In this document: piece by piece, positions 45,828 to 59,700 of the stretch
Numbering within the stretch: position 1 is the first letter of the stretch
Layout of the letters: every line of letters begins with the position of its first letter
Assembly (NCBI GenBank): GCA_019722365.1
Contig: JADFUC010002358.1
Span: forward strand, 1,426,001 to 1,490,000
Length of the DNA stretch: 64,000 bases
Origin: Lithospermum erythrorhizon
Taxonomy: Eukaryota; Streptophyta; Magnoliopsida; Boraginales; Boraginaceae
Direction of reading: 5' to 3'
Made by a program: the position numbers and the translations under genes
Notes under the pieces: model-generated
Told to the model about the DNA's origin: nothing
Seen by the model: only the letters and a program-made list of their open reading frames with translations
Database searches by the model: none

Positions 45828-47998
45828 TTTTCTTGATTTGTATATATGTTTGTATTATATTTAGTGTAATACATGCCAATGGATGACTGCATGTTCAATG
45901 ACTTTACTATTGTAATGATCAAAGCTATGTGTTCAATTAAGGTCGCAAAGTTTTCAATTGACCATCAGAAATCAAACTTGCCAATCTTTTACAGATGGTG
46001 CTAGTGCTATATATTTGAAGTTTAACAAGAAGTCAGGCACATATCTGTGCAGAGCTTGCTCTGCCCTTCTTTTCTTGCGGATACCTTTGCTAGAAATGAT
46101 TTGATTTTTTTATGCACTTCGAATTTATGGTATCTGAAGAGGCAATAATATGATGATGTCTTTGTGCATTGGGCAGTATGAAAGTATTGGGGCTCCGAAA
46201 TGAAACTGCTGAGTTGCCTCTTGTTAACAAAACAATGTTGCACATTGGAAGACATCATTGATGTTTCGGCTTTAAAGCAGATACACTTGCCCATCCTGCC
46301 AACGCTCCCCTTGGAAGAGTGGTTGATTCATTCAACTGGTAAAATTTTATCTCATTTACTCCCATCTGTGATGAAGTGATCACTGTAAATGATATTAAGA
46401 AATCAGTATATAGATTCTGGCAATCACATTCTTTGATCAGAGCAATGTGTAGGTTTAGATTTGTAATACTATAAAGTTTTTTTACTACTTCTAATGTAGT
46501 AATTCATAACCTTTGAAGTAGATCAAAAGCGATTATGTAGCCTTGTCCGTTCTGAAATTATTTGCTTTAAAGGGAGTAAAAAGTATTTGGTTTAATGAAA
46601 GTTATAAATGTTGATTCAATGTCGTGGTGGCTATATATTGAGTTAGTATCCCATTCATTAGGTATTGTACACCATGTGATGCCTATATGGGGTACAATGC
46701 AAATTAGTCTTAACATTTCATTCTCACCATATGATTTTATTAATTGACCAATCATATGAAATTGCATTAAGAAGCTTGTAGATAGTCATCTAAATCTTTC
46801 CAGAGAAAGTTTGATCTCCTGGGCGTGTCCAGACTCCAGTGTCCTTGACAACCCCTCAAAAAGAAAACATGACAAACGAGGTATATATGTTATTAATGTA
46901 TAGGTGGGCTAAATGAACATTGTTATGATCCTTCTATTTCTTCCATTCTATAGATCAGTCAGCATTCTTGACCTCCATTCAAACATAATCATTGATGATT
47001 ATTACGATTAGCAGGAAAAGGAAGACATTAACAGTGGGATTGGTTTATATTTGTTCCTCTTTACTATGGATATGGGGGCAATAATGGGGATTAATCCTTT
47101 CACATAGTTGTTCTTGTGTGCAGTATCTAGTACAAAGTACTTCATCGTCTGAAGCTTTTGGTTGTAAATGAAAACTTACAAGGTGAATTGTTCTTTCTGC
47201 AGTTGGTTTCCTAATTTGTTGAAAAAATCTACCAGATAAAGTGGGATGGAGGGAGTAATGTAACTAATCGTTTTCCCTTAAAGAAGGTGAAACTGGTAAC
47301 TCAACTTTTGTTTCTTTGCAACCTCAAGTCGTGCATGCATTAAAGAATCAAGGTTGCCTTAACTGCAATGGCCAAAGTGAAAGTGCTCATTTTTTTATTA
47401 TCAAATGGTGAACATCTTTGTGGGGAGGTTGAATATAGTGGCAAAGAGAAGATAAAAAAAGATACCATTCTCAGTAAAACATTCAAAGATTACGAAGGAT
47501 ATAGCTAGATGTATTGCTCATTATATTTAAAAATGAATATATAGACTCAAATTACATGCATTGAAAGTGAAATTGTGGAAAGTTTAATCTATTAATTACG
47601 AGATATTATTCATAATGAGTAGAACAGGTTTCGATTCGAGTCATTGTAATGACAACAATCAAATTTTAAATTAAAACAAAAAATTTGGAACATTGGTCCC
47701 TCCACGCATGATGAAATGCTGGAAAAGATTCTCAAGTCCAATCACCCCCTAAAATACGTACAACATGTATATAATTTATTGAGCATGAGTATGAATCTAA
47801 TGATGATAATCGCCGCTGAAGCTCAGCCTTTATCAAGTTGAAAATTCTGCATTTATGCAAAAAGCAGATTCTTGCTTGTGGATTTAAGATCCTACTCCTC
47901 TTTACATGGAACACAAATGGTTCCGGAGTTTCGGTCATTCTTGTTAATACTCCGTAATTCGTATGAGTTTTATACTAAAACAAATGATAATGGTAAGA
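45828..47998. other. Intergenic region between thaumatin-like gene 1 and the Copia remnant
   Basis: AT-rich. 46040-46320 reads slightly more coding-like on both strands but has stops and no match I can name. No RNA gene was recognised. Confidence 0.45.
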
Positions 47999-50445
47999 TT
48001 GTATTGAATGAATTGTGTTTATAATAATATGACCGCCTATATATGCTGCTGTAGCTATAATTCATTAAAAACCTTACGGGCTAGCCCGATATAAACTAAT
48101 GTGATAAATATCAACCGACATATACATGTCGACATACTATAGTATCAAGATACACCCCGCAATGAAATGGTGTTGATTTAATGCCAAGACCGTCTCAAAA
48201 ATCGAACAAAATAAGAGGAAGGCCTTTGGTGAAGATATCGGCAATCTGATAACGAGAAGGTATATGAAGGACCCGGACATGTCCTCGAGCCACTTGCTCT
48301 GAACAAAGTGTATGTCGAGCTCGACGTGCTTGGTTCGCTGATGCTGTACCGGATTCCCAGAGAGATAGATAATCATTATCGCAATACGAGTAGTGCTTTG
48401 GCCGAGCATGATTTAAGTCCAACAAGAGATTACTAACCAACATGGTCTCTCGTAGACAACATTAGCAACACTTCTAAGACTAGAACGTGGAATGGTGGCC
48501 TGTCATTGGACGCATCAAGAATAAGATTATCACCCAAACACACAAACCGAAGTAGACTTCTCGATTAGGACAACCGGCCTAATCTCAGACAAGATAAGAA
48601 ACCATGACACGAGAATGGATTTATGTGCAGAAAGTATCGAGTCTAAAGTACCTCAGAATATCATATAACCCGGCCGTATGCTATGACTCACTATCAAGGA
48701 AAGAGATAAATCTAATCAAGAAGAGATATCCGTCTAGTAAAATGTACGATAACAAAGAGCCCAAATCAAATTATGCGAAAGAGACGATCTCACGGGCGTA
48801 TTTCCGTAAGAAAATCCACCCAATTTAGATTTAATATCAACAAGTGGGTGAGGGGCTTCGCACGAGGACATCCCAAATACACAAGCATTAATAGACTCAA
48901 AGATACTTATGTCGAGAAAGAAAAATACCACTGCAAATAGGTAACAAATAATGCCTAAAAACAATCGAGAATGTCTAAATTCATAGCAAATCCCAACATC
49001 CAAAGATGACATATGGACATGCCAGTAGTCTCGTAAGAAGCAGAATAATATCATCAATATATAATAGATATATATCCACGTAAATAAATAGAGAATGATC
49101 AGATTTGCTAGTAAAACCGACGATAGACGTAATCAAGAACGACGGTACTAAAGCTCGAGGGCTCGTCAAATTCATACAAGACTCACAGAATCCGTAAACA
49201 GGATCGATAGCCAAGGATCCCGAAATTGAGAGGTTGGGATACATATAAACCTGTTTGCTACAAGTCACCGTGGAGAAAGGTATTCTTAACATCTAATCAC
49301 GGATGTAATTATGATTGTAGAGAGCCAAAGTCGGTCAAAGATGTATAGTAGTCGGTTTTGTACTCATTGTGACTACCACAATCAATACCAACCTGTTGTG
49401 TTTTGCCATCACCTACAAGACGAGCCTTATAGCGCTCAAAAGAACCATCAGAGTATAATTTATGGCGTAAAAATCCTACATAGAACGAATAACATTAACA
49501 TTCGGAGGGCGAGGCACTAACTCCCAAGTATTATTTTTAATAAGAGCATCATATTCATCGAACATGGCAATTTTTCAATTAGGATCACGCATACGGCTAT
49601 TGATTCTTCTGGACAGGAGACGAAAGTGGTAGAAGCAGACGTAGGAGATACTTGGGGTTCGTCTCTGAGATTCCATTTTGGCTCCTCAAAGTACGGGTCT
49701 CGAAAAGTGGCAAGAGGAGGTGGGTATGTACGCGGGCCGGTAGAGCCGAGGAAAGGGAACGGTCAGGCTTTGGGATGGGACTAGGGACAAGGATGTGACG
49801 GGAGAGGACTTGGTCGGCAGAAAAGGTGTATGGGGAAGGCTGGGTCAGAGGATCAGCGCCGGCTGTAGTTGTAGGGGAATTAGAGGTAGTGCCATGGATG
49901 ATAGATGGATGCAGTGGATCATCAAGGAAAGTATATGATGGGGAGGGGGTATGACAAGAAACTAAACCATGCTCATCAATACAAATACTACTAATAATTA
50001 TTTTTCTTGAGAACTGTGTCGTTGATTTATATCCTTTTACGACGTATAGCCTAAGACACACGGTGTGTATCGGGCTGAGCTAGGAGCGGTAGCGACTTGG
50101 AAACAACGGGTAGCAGAGACACCAAGACACGGGCAGATCGTGAGGGGACTAATTTTATTTCATGGCAGGAGTATCATACGAGAGTTCAGGAGGAATACGT
50201 TTATAATAATATTACTACACTTATATATGCCTGAAAGTTACAACATATTAGAACCCTACTACAAAATTCGATATAAACTAACGCTGACAATATCAGTCTC
50301 TACCACACCATGTAATATTATATTGAATGAATCGTTTACACAATATGATTAGCCTATATACAAACCAGTTACAATCTACAAAAATCCTACAGACTAACCC
50401 GATAAACCAACGCGATAAATAACAACCCATTTACATAATATAGAC
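47999..50445 (-). mobile_element. Degenerate Ty1/Copia element with LTR-like ends
   Basis: A segment at 47999-48135 recurs in the same direction at 50319-50445, and partly at 50199-50290 (shared: ATTGAATGAAT, AATATGA...GCCTATATA, GGCTAGCCCGAT/GACTAACCCGAT, GATAAATA). These look like LTR remnants. Between them the minus strand shows Copia pol in order: a THLL...TRSQNGIS-type linker with NPKYL (near 49650), RT pieces VGFTSKSDHSLFIY and YIDDIILL (near 49100), PLVDIKSKLGG (near 48830), and RNase H RTKHVELDIHFVQSKW and IPSRYQIADIFTKGLP (48320-48200) in two different frames. Gag and most of integrase are missing. The whole is about 2.4 kb, half or less of an intact element. Confidence 0.82.
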
Positions 50446-50938
50446 TGTATTAATAATGGAATAATTGCAGATGAAATTTATATTCGATCAATTGATATTA
50501 GATAAAGAAAGAGTAGTAACTTATTACAATTGAAATATACACCTACCAATATCATACTAAGTTTTATAATTCTGCACGCTGCGGCTATACGTCAAGCTTA
50601 TTTTGCATATATTTGATTATTTCTTGATAAAAAAGATTAGATAATTAAATAAATACTGTATTATTCATAGCCATGAGTATTTTATGTGTACTCAGGTATT
50701 TTATACACCAGATAATATCTGTTGAATTAAACTAATCTGGTCATGTTATAAAAAAAAAAAGAAGAAAAATTAAAGTAATCTGGAATTAGAGCCCCCTCCC
50801 ACTATACTACCGTTAGTTTTTCCCTCTTAAAAACATTTCTTGTTGTTGTTTCCAAGTGTTCTCACTTCACTCTATTAAGTATACTTGAACTAAAAAAGAA
50901 GAAACAAATTAAGCATTTTGTGCTTCCTCAAACCCCAA
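50446..50938. other. Upstream region of thaumatin-like gene 2
   Basis: AT-rich; no clear TATA box could be chosen among many A/T runs. No gene. Confidence 0.45.
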
Positions 50939-52999
50939 ATGCTTTTACACTCTTTGCTCATAATGATTTCCATCTCTTTTGCTATTCTCATTCTCTCCAG
51001 AGGTATCAAATCTTCCACATTATTATTAATAATGTCTAAAACATCAACTTTGCATAAATTTGATTAATCTGTATGCTTAAAGCTTGGATTTTTGTACTTT
51101 TAGTAGTAAAAAATACATTACTTGATATTGTGTTGTCAAATTTTCATGCTTCAGCAATGCATCAATTTTTTATGTTTCTTGAGCTTATTAATGTGCTTCC
51201 TCGAATCATGATTCAGCTTATGATATGAATATGTTTGTTCTTTTACAGCTTATGATATGAATGTGTTTTTATTAATGTTGAAGCTCAAAAATTGGATTTT
51301 TTTTGTTATTTTAGTAGTCAAAAAGGCATTTCTTGAAAAGGGTGTAGTGAAATTTTCATGCTTCAGAAATGCATCAATTTGTTACCTTTCTTGAGCTAAT
51401 GATATGAATGTGTTTGTTCATTTTCAGGTGTTTTTGGAGCAACATTTACATTTGTGAACAAATGTGAGTATACTGTATGGCCAGGGATACTAGCAAATGC
51501 AGGAACTCCAAGTCTTGATAGCACTGGATTTGAGCTCCCTCAAGGTTCAACCCGGACTTTCATCGCCCCAACCGGATGGTCTGGCCGCTTCTGGGGTCGG
51601 ACTGGCTGCAAATTTGACGAATCCGGGTTGGGTATATGCTCCACCGGTGATTGCGGGTCGGGTCAGATTGAATGCAATGGGGCCGGAGCAGCCCCACCTG
51701 CAACTCTAGCAGAGTTTACCCTTGGAACAGTTGGTCAAGATTTCTATGATGTTAGCCTAGTTGATGGGTACTGCAAATATTCCATGTATTTATGTGTTTC
51801 AGTGTGATTGTACAATGTGAAATTGTACTATATTTATACACATCTAAACTGGCGAAACCTCAATGGAAAATGAAACATATACAAAGCTTACTAAACAGTA
51901 GACTATCATATTAATGACAATATTCTATCAGGTACAATTTGGCCATGGTGGTTGATGCTTCAGGCGGGTCGGGTATGTGTGCATCCACTGGTTGTGTTAC
52001 TGATCTGAACCAGGCTTGTCCTAATGAGCTTAAAGTGGGAGATGGTGAGGCTTGTAAGAGCGCGTGTGAGGCCTTCCAGAGTGCGGAATACTGTTGTAGC
52101 GGCGCGTACAACTCACCCGCAGCCTGTAAGCCGACGGTGTATTCACAGATGTTCAAGGCATTTTGTCCTAGATCGTATAGTTATGCTTATGATGACCCTA
52201 CTAGCACTTTCACCTGTGGTGGTGCAGACTATACTCTCACCTTCTGCCCCTCCATGGCAAGGTAAATGTCTTCATTTGGAACCTTGGTTCACTTGATTAT
52301 GGTATTTTTTTTAGTTTGTTTAGAATCTTGGATTATGTTTTATGAATAATGATCATCATAATATCATTAGATTGTTTAATATTGAATGTTCTTGAACATG
52401 CTAGCTAAGAAAGAAATGATAACTCCATTTTTGTTTGATTTGAACAATCCATCTTAAAAAAGGATTAATGGTTATATCTTTCATAGTGTCATGTTTATAG
52501 GACTAGTCTATTTCTAATCCCATATATATCATTTGAGGGTAAATATGTAATTGGGTCTTGTAAGATATTAATGAGTCATGCAACTACTCATGATGTGAAT
52601 GAGTTTTGGATGTTGATTTAATAGTATGATGAGTGCAATAATTGAACTGTGATGATGCATGTGTGCAGTCAGAAATCATCCAAAGATACAACTCCTGCTA
52701 CACCAGAGATAGGGACAAATGGTGGTGGGTCAATGTCCAGTACAGGTATTATTTCCGGGTCAGAAGATGTCCAAGGAGGATCCCAATTTGGAGTAGTAAC
52801 ATCAGGGTCGGATACGCACTCAGGAACTTATTCTGGGTCAGGGTCGGATCCGGATTCAGATTCACAGGCTATGTTAACTGATGGATCATGGTTAGCTGGT
52901 TTAGCTATGGGTGGATCAAGTAGGACTTACAGCTCTTATGATCATACTTTGCTCTATGCAATTCTTGCCTCGGCCAGTGTCATTCTTGGCTTTCTTTAA
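50939..52999 (+). CDS. Thaumatin-like protein, copy 2, with GPI-type C-terminal extension
   Basis: Four exons: 50939-51002, 51428-51767, 51932-52261 and 52669-52999; GT-AG, in phase, 354 residues. Signal peptide MLLHSLLIMISISFAILIL is followed by the thaumatin domain: FTFVNKCEYTVWPGILANAG, the signature around CSTGDCGSGQIEC, PPATLAEFTL, QDFYDVSLVDGYNLAMVVDA, GMCASTGCVTDLNQACP and CPRSYSYAYDDPTSTFTCGG, ending TFCPSMAR. The last exon adds a Ser/Gly/Thr-rich linker of about 90 residues (GSDTHSGTYSGSGSDPDSDS) and a hydrophobic tail (LLYAILASASVILGFL) typical of a GPI-anchor signal. The product is therefore probably tethered at the cell surface, unlike copy 1. Confidence 0.95.
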
Positions 53000-54027
53000 T
53001 AGTAACATTGTTAAGGGCATTTTGGCCATGTTTGGTTTGAGGTATGGAAAGTTGAGATTATGTTAAATTTAGTAGAACATGTTTTATGAGATTTTAATTC
53101 CTCTCTACTCCACATCTTCAAACCAAACATGGGTTTTAAACATTGCACTAGGTAAAAAGAAAAGTGGAGTGGTGGGGAGTGTACCTTTTGTTTAGATTAG
53201 CCCTCAAAATTCCTCCAGATTGTAAGGCAACCCACAGTTCCACTTCTTTGTACCCGGATAAAAACACAGTGTGATGTGTTAGTAGTTGGCTAGATTAGTA
53301 GAGGCGGGCTCCATAATTTTGTTCCTTTTAGTACTGTAATTGTTTATATATATGTAGTGCTCTTTTTGGTTGCCAAAGTCTTGATAAATGTTTCTGAAAG
53401 ATTCACTTTTTCTTTTCTGTGTTTGTTGACTTGTTCTCTGGGATATGACTTAATTTACTAGCCTGGTTGAACTTATTGAATAGAATAAGTCAGTAAAGAA
53501 GTTTGTTAATGTGGACTTGGTATTAAGATTGTGTGTTTCAAGGCTTCCTTTGCTGGCATTTCAGCATAGCTTTTCCCCATTGTCTACTTTAATTTGAATT
53601 TCTTTCTTTCTGAGTTCAATTGTTGAAAATCATTTTCTAGACGAATATAGGGATGTTGATAAAAGTGTAATTGCGTGTATAAAATATTTTGTCTCCTCCT
53701 ATTCTTCGCTCTTCGGAGAAAGGTCGGGCGATGAAACGAGCAACCCAATGCGATGATTCTTTAAGCAGTATAACTTGACTCTATTGTTTTTAACATTCGG
53801 AGAACTTTGGGTCTATTATGCGCAATGTTATCTTTTGTTGTGCGCAAAGTTCCTATTTTAATTTAATAATAATGAAAAAAAGAGAAGCCATTGAAACTAG
53901 TTTATTATCTATTACCTTGTCAATCTGTCAAAGCAAGAGCTTACTAATTAGTGATTACAGATATATCTTCAGATTTCAATGGCGATAAAGAATTTATGTT
54001 TGCATGTTAATAATGTCTATAAAGAGC
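53000..54027. other. 3' flank of thaumatin-like gene 2, no further gene seen
   Basis: T-rich 3' UTR to about 53400, then AT-rich intergenic sequence. Confidence 0.5.
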
Positions 54028-55680
54028 TTACAGATGAATATTAACATGTTTAGTTTCTGAACCACTCCTGAGTGAAAATGTTAAATTAGTTGTTCTGTCA
54101 AGATAGTTAACAGTAACCTTGTATTCACCTAGAAAACCATCAAAGCTGAATGAACCATGTTCATCTGTCTGACCATTAACTGTTCCAGTTTGCCATTCTT
54201 TCAATAGATTGTCCATCACATTTCCAGTTGGTAGGTTCTGAAAATCATCGTGAAACACTTGGTCAATTTCCATACACTAACATACACATTTCATAACAAC
54301 CATAGGGATGTATTGCAGCCCACACTACGATTCCATTCACTGAGGGGTGTGAAAAACCTATTCTTAATACCGCCTCTAGATATCTTGCCTACAAGAAATG
54401 TAGAAAAAGAAGTCAATATTGTTTGTCATCTTGTGGAGCGGGGTTTGGTTCAAGAAATTCATGGAGTAGACTAGACCGTGTGCCAACCATAACGAGGAGG
54501 TTGTATCATCATATCGAGAATGAAGAATTTGTTTAATATCATATTATCATCATGGACTACAATTATAATTTTCTCTTTTCTATATTGAGTCAATTCGGAA
54601 ACAACCTCTTTAGAGGCATTGGGGCATGTTAATGTATATTATCAACCTCTGAAAGCCAAATGGGAAGTTGCAGAGTGGCCAATTTGTCCAGAACTGCTCT
54701 CATCAATGGAAGGTTTGGAACACCAAAATGGCCTTCTATGCCAATTCCATCCATTAACATTCCTGCTTGTTCAAGCTCCTTCATTCTTAAAATGTAGGCA
54801 TCCACAGTTGAATTCATATCATCACAACTCTCTACTACATAGAAATCATTCATGAACAGCTTCGCCAGAGGATCTAACTTCTGCGCTGTCTCAAAGAAGT
54901 CCAGCGTGGCATTCGGACCAAGCCTTTCCTTGTAGAAATCATAATGAAGAACCTCATTGCATACATCCCAGTTAATGAAATTATTCTTGTATCTGTTCAT
55001 CAAACTATGTTGAGCAGATGGAAACAGAATTTTGCAGTCGAGTCGAGATTAAATCCACCTTTGAGGAAGGACCAGCAATTATCTTTAGCTACAACATTCC
55101 CTATGCAGTTGAATGTGGAATTATCTGTTGTGATTGTTACTCTTATCACAGATGAACCCACACCTTCAATCTTGACCCAACCTGTTGAGCAGAACATATA
55201 ATCAGTCAATTTATGTCTTGCCAACTTAAAACACACTTAGAAGGTCCTCGACAACAACTACAAAATGGCGCCATCCTTCCAATCAATTGCTTATAAGGTG
55301 AAACCAATAATTCGTAACATCCTAAACTATTACGATTTTCTCAACGAGTTATGTTGTCATCTCTTTAGACGATCAAATCTAATCCGAAAACTCAACGACA
55401 GCCATATACATTTAGTTCAAAGAACTTAACCGGAGAAAGAGTAGAAGGTATTGGCAGGGAGATTGTATAGCACAAAAGCAGGAAGCCCAGAACCATTAAC
55501 ATTCTGCTGATTCTTTATCATCCCACCATTATAGAGGGGCGCTTCTGGTGTTGATATAACGAAGTCATGATTGAGCCAGAAGATAAAACAAATAACAAGA
55601 TGATGGATTAATGTACAAAAACTGTTGATACATTCCTACCTCTGTGTATGCAGAACAATCATAGGAAGGGCTCTCTGCTG
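54028..55680 (-). pseudogene. Broken GH10 endo-1,4-beta-xylanase with CBM22
   Basis: Related to plant cell-wall GH10 xylanases. Pieces on the minus strand, in order: ESPSYDCSAYTE with intact splice sites (55680-55640); PEAPLYNGGMIKNQQNVNG to NLPANTFYSFSG (about 55560-55435); CBM22 WVKIEGVGSSVIRVTI to CWSFLKGGFNLDST (about 55185-55025); then directly MNRYKNNFINWDVCNEVLHY (from 55003, acid/base Glu in NEV) to PIWLSEVD (nucleophile Glu, about 54640); YLEAVLRIGFSHPSVNGI to YGCYEMC (about 54390-54290); and DDFQNLPTGN to the C-terminus at 54028. The segment between CBM22 and MNRYK, roughly 130-150 residues including the first half of the catalytic barrel, is missing, with a frame change and stops at the junction. 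A second frame break follows YEMC. No functional enzyme is expected. Confidence 0.88.
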
Positions 55681-55699
55681 CAAAAGAACCACCAAACAA

Positions 55700-56776
55700 T
55701 TATCACTTTAAAAAGGCTACGTAACAGAGCTGCTAATACTTGTTTGATACTGTTGTTATATAAAAAAAGGAGGAAATAGTTAACATATTTAAGAAATGTC
55801 ATCATCAAACTTAGGTGATAATGATAACCTAAATGCTCTTGAATTATCACTAGAGAAAATAATCTTAGAAAAAATATGAACATTTTAATATTTCGCATTA
55901 ATACATACACGAAGAGATAGGAGAAAGAGAGCATAAAGAAATTAGCAACCATGAAGAGGAGGCCTAAGCAAACAACGATCGAAATTCATAGTAAACTCAT
56001 GAGCTGAAACTAATATGCCCTATAATTTATACTCCTGTGATTTTAACATTAGCTATAGTAGTTCATGGACATCAATTTTGAAACAAACATTTCAGACAGG
56101 AAATGTCAGTGAAGATTGGTTTGTTCATTGTTAATAGTATAAAGCTCCAAGATCGATCAATTTAAGATGGCTAAGATGATATTGTGATTCCAAGGTAATG
56201 AACTATCAAAATCAATTTAAATTGGTTAAAGATGATATTAAATTGATAAAAGTTTTTACTATTACTAAAAAGCCAAATCCAAGACTCAAGATAACTTTAT
56301 AATATAATTACCAATTAAACTAGCAATATTTTTGATAATTTGATGGTGGTTCGGTTCAATTGAACCACCGCGAACCTTTGAGGTCCGCACATGATAATAC
56401 TGTAGTCGACCTCAAAATTTATTGTCAAGATTTCAATTCCCATAAATAGCAACAGTGAGCTTTAAATTTCTTTAGAATTCGATATCTACATAAAGTGAAT
56501 ATTACATACTAAACTAAAAGAAGGATGACAATCTAAAAAGGCATACTACAAATAGTATTTGGAACATACACGTAGATTCAAGATTTCAAATGTTGGCAAC
56601 CAACAGAAAAGTAGGACATCACTAGGAAAGAAGATATTCCTTTCAGTCCAACAGGGACCATTAAGCAATCAATGGCCATTAGAAAATGAACAAATATGTC
56701 TCTCACTTACCCTATTAACATTTAAATGAAGCTCTAAGTACCTAGATGTAATTTTTCAGAACTGCAGGGTAAGCAA
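55700..56776. other. Intergenic, possible lost first exon of the xylanase
   Basis: A hydrophobic reading frame MVANFFMLSFSYLF (55952 downward) could be the old xylanase signal peptide, but the splice phase to 55680 does not fit. The rest is AT-rich with a short palindrome (GGTTCAATTGAACC) at about 56353. Confidence 0.4.
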
Positions 56777-59700
56777 CTAATGGCCATTGGATATTGAAGC
56801 AGATTTCTTAGCTTTTCTACTTGCATGAATCTTTGAGTAAATGGCTTTGGTTCTAAACGAAAGCAACACATCTAAGCCAAATCCAACAATGCATGCAATG
56901 GCCATAACTATAAACACAAGCCTGTAACAATGAGCTCCAGCGCACGTGTTTCCGCCATCAGCAGTTGATGTAGCTTGAGAATCATACAGTAATCCGGCAA
57001 GCAACCCGGAGAATAGGAAAGAACCAAGAGGGAGATTGAGGATGAGAATGTTATAGATGAGACCATAGTATTTGAGACCGAAGAGTTCAGAGGCGGTCGG
57101 GACTGTGACGGCTAGACGGACGCCATAGCAGATTCCGACAACTATGGAGCCGATGTATAGTGAACCTGGTAAAGCCATGGCCATTATTATGTAACCTAAT
57201 GCCATTAGGATTTGGGAGGCTGCATTCCAGACAGGTCTAGGGGTTCCAGATTTCCTGAGGAATCAATCAAATCAAGAAATCAGTATGTTCAAATTAGGTA
57301 CCTATCTTTATCTGTTTTTAATTTGAATGTATCTGTTTAGATTTTTACAACACTTATTGTAGAAGTGTTATGGTATATCTAATGCATGATTAACCTGACA
57401 TCACCGACTTAACAAGAATCTCTCCGCAACTACCCACAACTACAAGGAAATAGATTTAACTATTTTATTATACAAATTGACAATCCACCAACCCATATAA
57501 CTAATACAAAGGATCATAATATATATTGGATGTTGAAATATATAACATGGACCATTCTTTGAAAGGAAACTGCATAGTGCTTGCATTTCTTCGAAGAAAG
57601 TAATTAAAGACAAAAGGCTATAAGTGTGATAGCAACAGCCTTATTGGCCTTTGGCCGACCATATATCTGTGACTTAATCAAATTGGTTGTTGGCTTGTTG
57701 CAATATTGCAGTTTTTTCTTTGTGTTACTTTCAAATATTTAAAGACAAGTTGCATGATAATTAAATAAACAGTAGAAATTGTTGATCTGAGTCTAGAAGA
57801 CATGCATAGAAATTTTGAAGCCTTCTAATTCGTCGGCATGAAATCATGAAGAAGGATCAAGGAAAAATCAACTTGTTTGTGCATGACATAAAAAGTCCAT
57901 TACAGTTGTGAAATTTACTCTTTAATGCATTGTTCGAAAAGATGGAGGGTGGAAATGGAGGGTAGCAGAGAAAAGCTCAAACTCTGCTACAACTCACGAT
58001 ATCGCCTGGATGCTAAATCTCCAGGCATCAACATCAACCTTGGACCACCAGTTGCCCACTAAGTTCAAAATATTTTGGTTGGACTTTTGAGATTACCATA
58101 AACTCAAGCTAAGCTAAATAAGACATAAGATGATAAGAAAATGCAAGCCTCAGTTTAAAGCAAAGGAATGCTATTAAAATCCATTATCATGACAACTAAA
58201 CTATTTCATAATGTATTATAGAAGGAACCATGCATTGAAGAAACAAAGCTGCCACAATCACTTACTTGATGAAGTACTCAGAAACAGAGCCGGAGATAAT
58301 TCTTCCAAAGAACCCCCAAATGCTAGTCAATGAGACAAAAATTGAAACATCCACGTATCCAAGAGCTAACCCCATTTGTCCCATATTATTCTGCACAGCT
58401 AGACCTGTGCCAACACCACATAGAAATGAGACAAACAAGATCCAGAAATCCAGAGTCCTTAATGCCTCAATTACCGTATGCTCTTCCCCGATCACTGGCT
58501 TCCGCCTCTCCTCATCCACCACCACTGCTTCTGTCGCCACAATCTCAGCTTTCTTTTCTACCACCTCAGCCACATTGTCTTGATCAGTTAACAATGGTTC
58601 TCGAACATTATTCCCCTCAACATCTAAGCTATCCGAACTAGACCTCAACCAACTTTGAACCATAAGATAAACAGGAATCGCCAAAGGTGAAGCTAAAAGA
58701 AGCAACAAAATTGCTGCAAAAACTTTTGAAATCGAGTTTCCGTGAACCCCTGAAACATCGTAGGCTAACAAATAAACTGCAACCACAACAGCAACAACAT
58801 TAATCATCCCAAAATACTTGGCTTCTGCTTTCTCCTCAACAGAGGTAGAAGAAGGGGGGATTTCGCGGAGGAAGAAAATGGCAGCAACGCAAACAATCAG
58901 AGGAATGATTGCTAACATAAGAAGAAATTTAGCTGGATCATCAGCAAATAAAGCTGAGCACAAATCAGTAAATATTGCTGTGCTTAATCCAACATAACCC
59001 TTTAAAATCCCAGAAACAGGGCCTCTGTTTTTCCTGAAATTCCTAATGCATGTAACAAGAATTGCAGTGTTCATCCATGTTGTACTGTTTCCTCCCATAC
59101 ATAGAAATATACACATCTGCATTATTTAAACCAAAAAAATAAAAAATAAAATCAACACTCATACTTAAAACCCAATTTTAATTTCCACAAATGACCCTAC
59201 TAAATTTCAGATAAAATTAGATTAACGTGCATGCAAATTAGATTTATATACGTGCATGAATTGACAATCTCCTATTATATTTGATAGAACATATACCATG
59301 TGACGTTACGCTTAAAAAAGAACAAAGAATACTTTCAATTTAATATTCTAGATAGAATACCCTCGAGCATATCTCTACATGTGGTAGGAATATCTTACTT
59401 TTCATTACTTGATGGGGATGAACATTATATTAATACAAGAAAAATAATGAAAAAGATGAAAAAAAGGGAACGAATGAAATCATTTTTGTCAATATTAAAT
59501 TTTAGGAGGGAGTGAGGGACGACTGCTGCTCTGCCTACTAGTTCCACCACTACTCTCATATAGAATGTAAATTAAACTAATAATGGAAGTGCAATGCTTA
59601 CAGCCCAATAAGGAAGCGGTTGAATACGTTGGCTAACAACGAGCCATTGTACACCATATCCAACGAGGCCTTCGAGAGCTCCGATAAGGAGTATAATGGG

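Noticed and set aside
46022..46294. 90-residue minus-strand ORF downstream of thaumatin-like gene 1
   Set aside because: No recognisable domain on either strand and stops in the alternative frames; left as unexplained intergenic DNA.
56345..56372. Short palindrome GGTTCAATTGAACC
   Set aside because: It is only 14 bp, with no adjacent feature; chance is likely.
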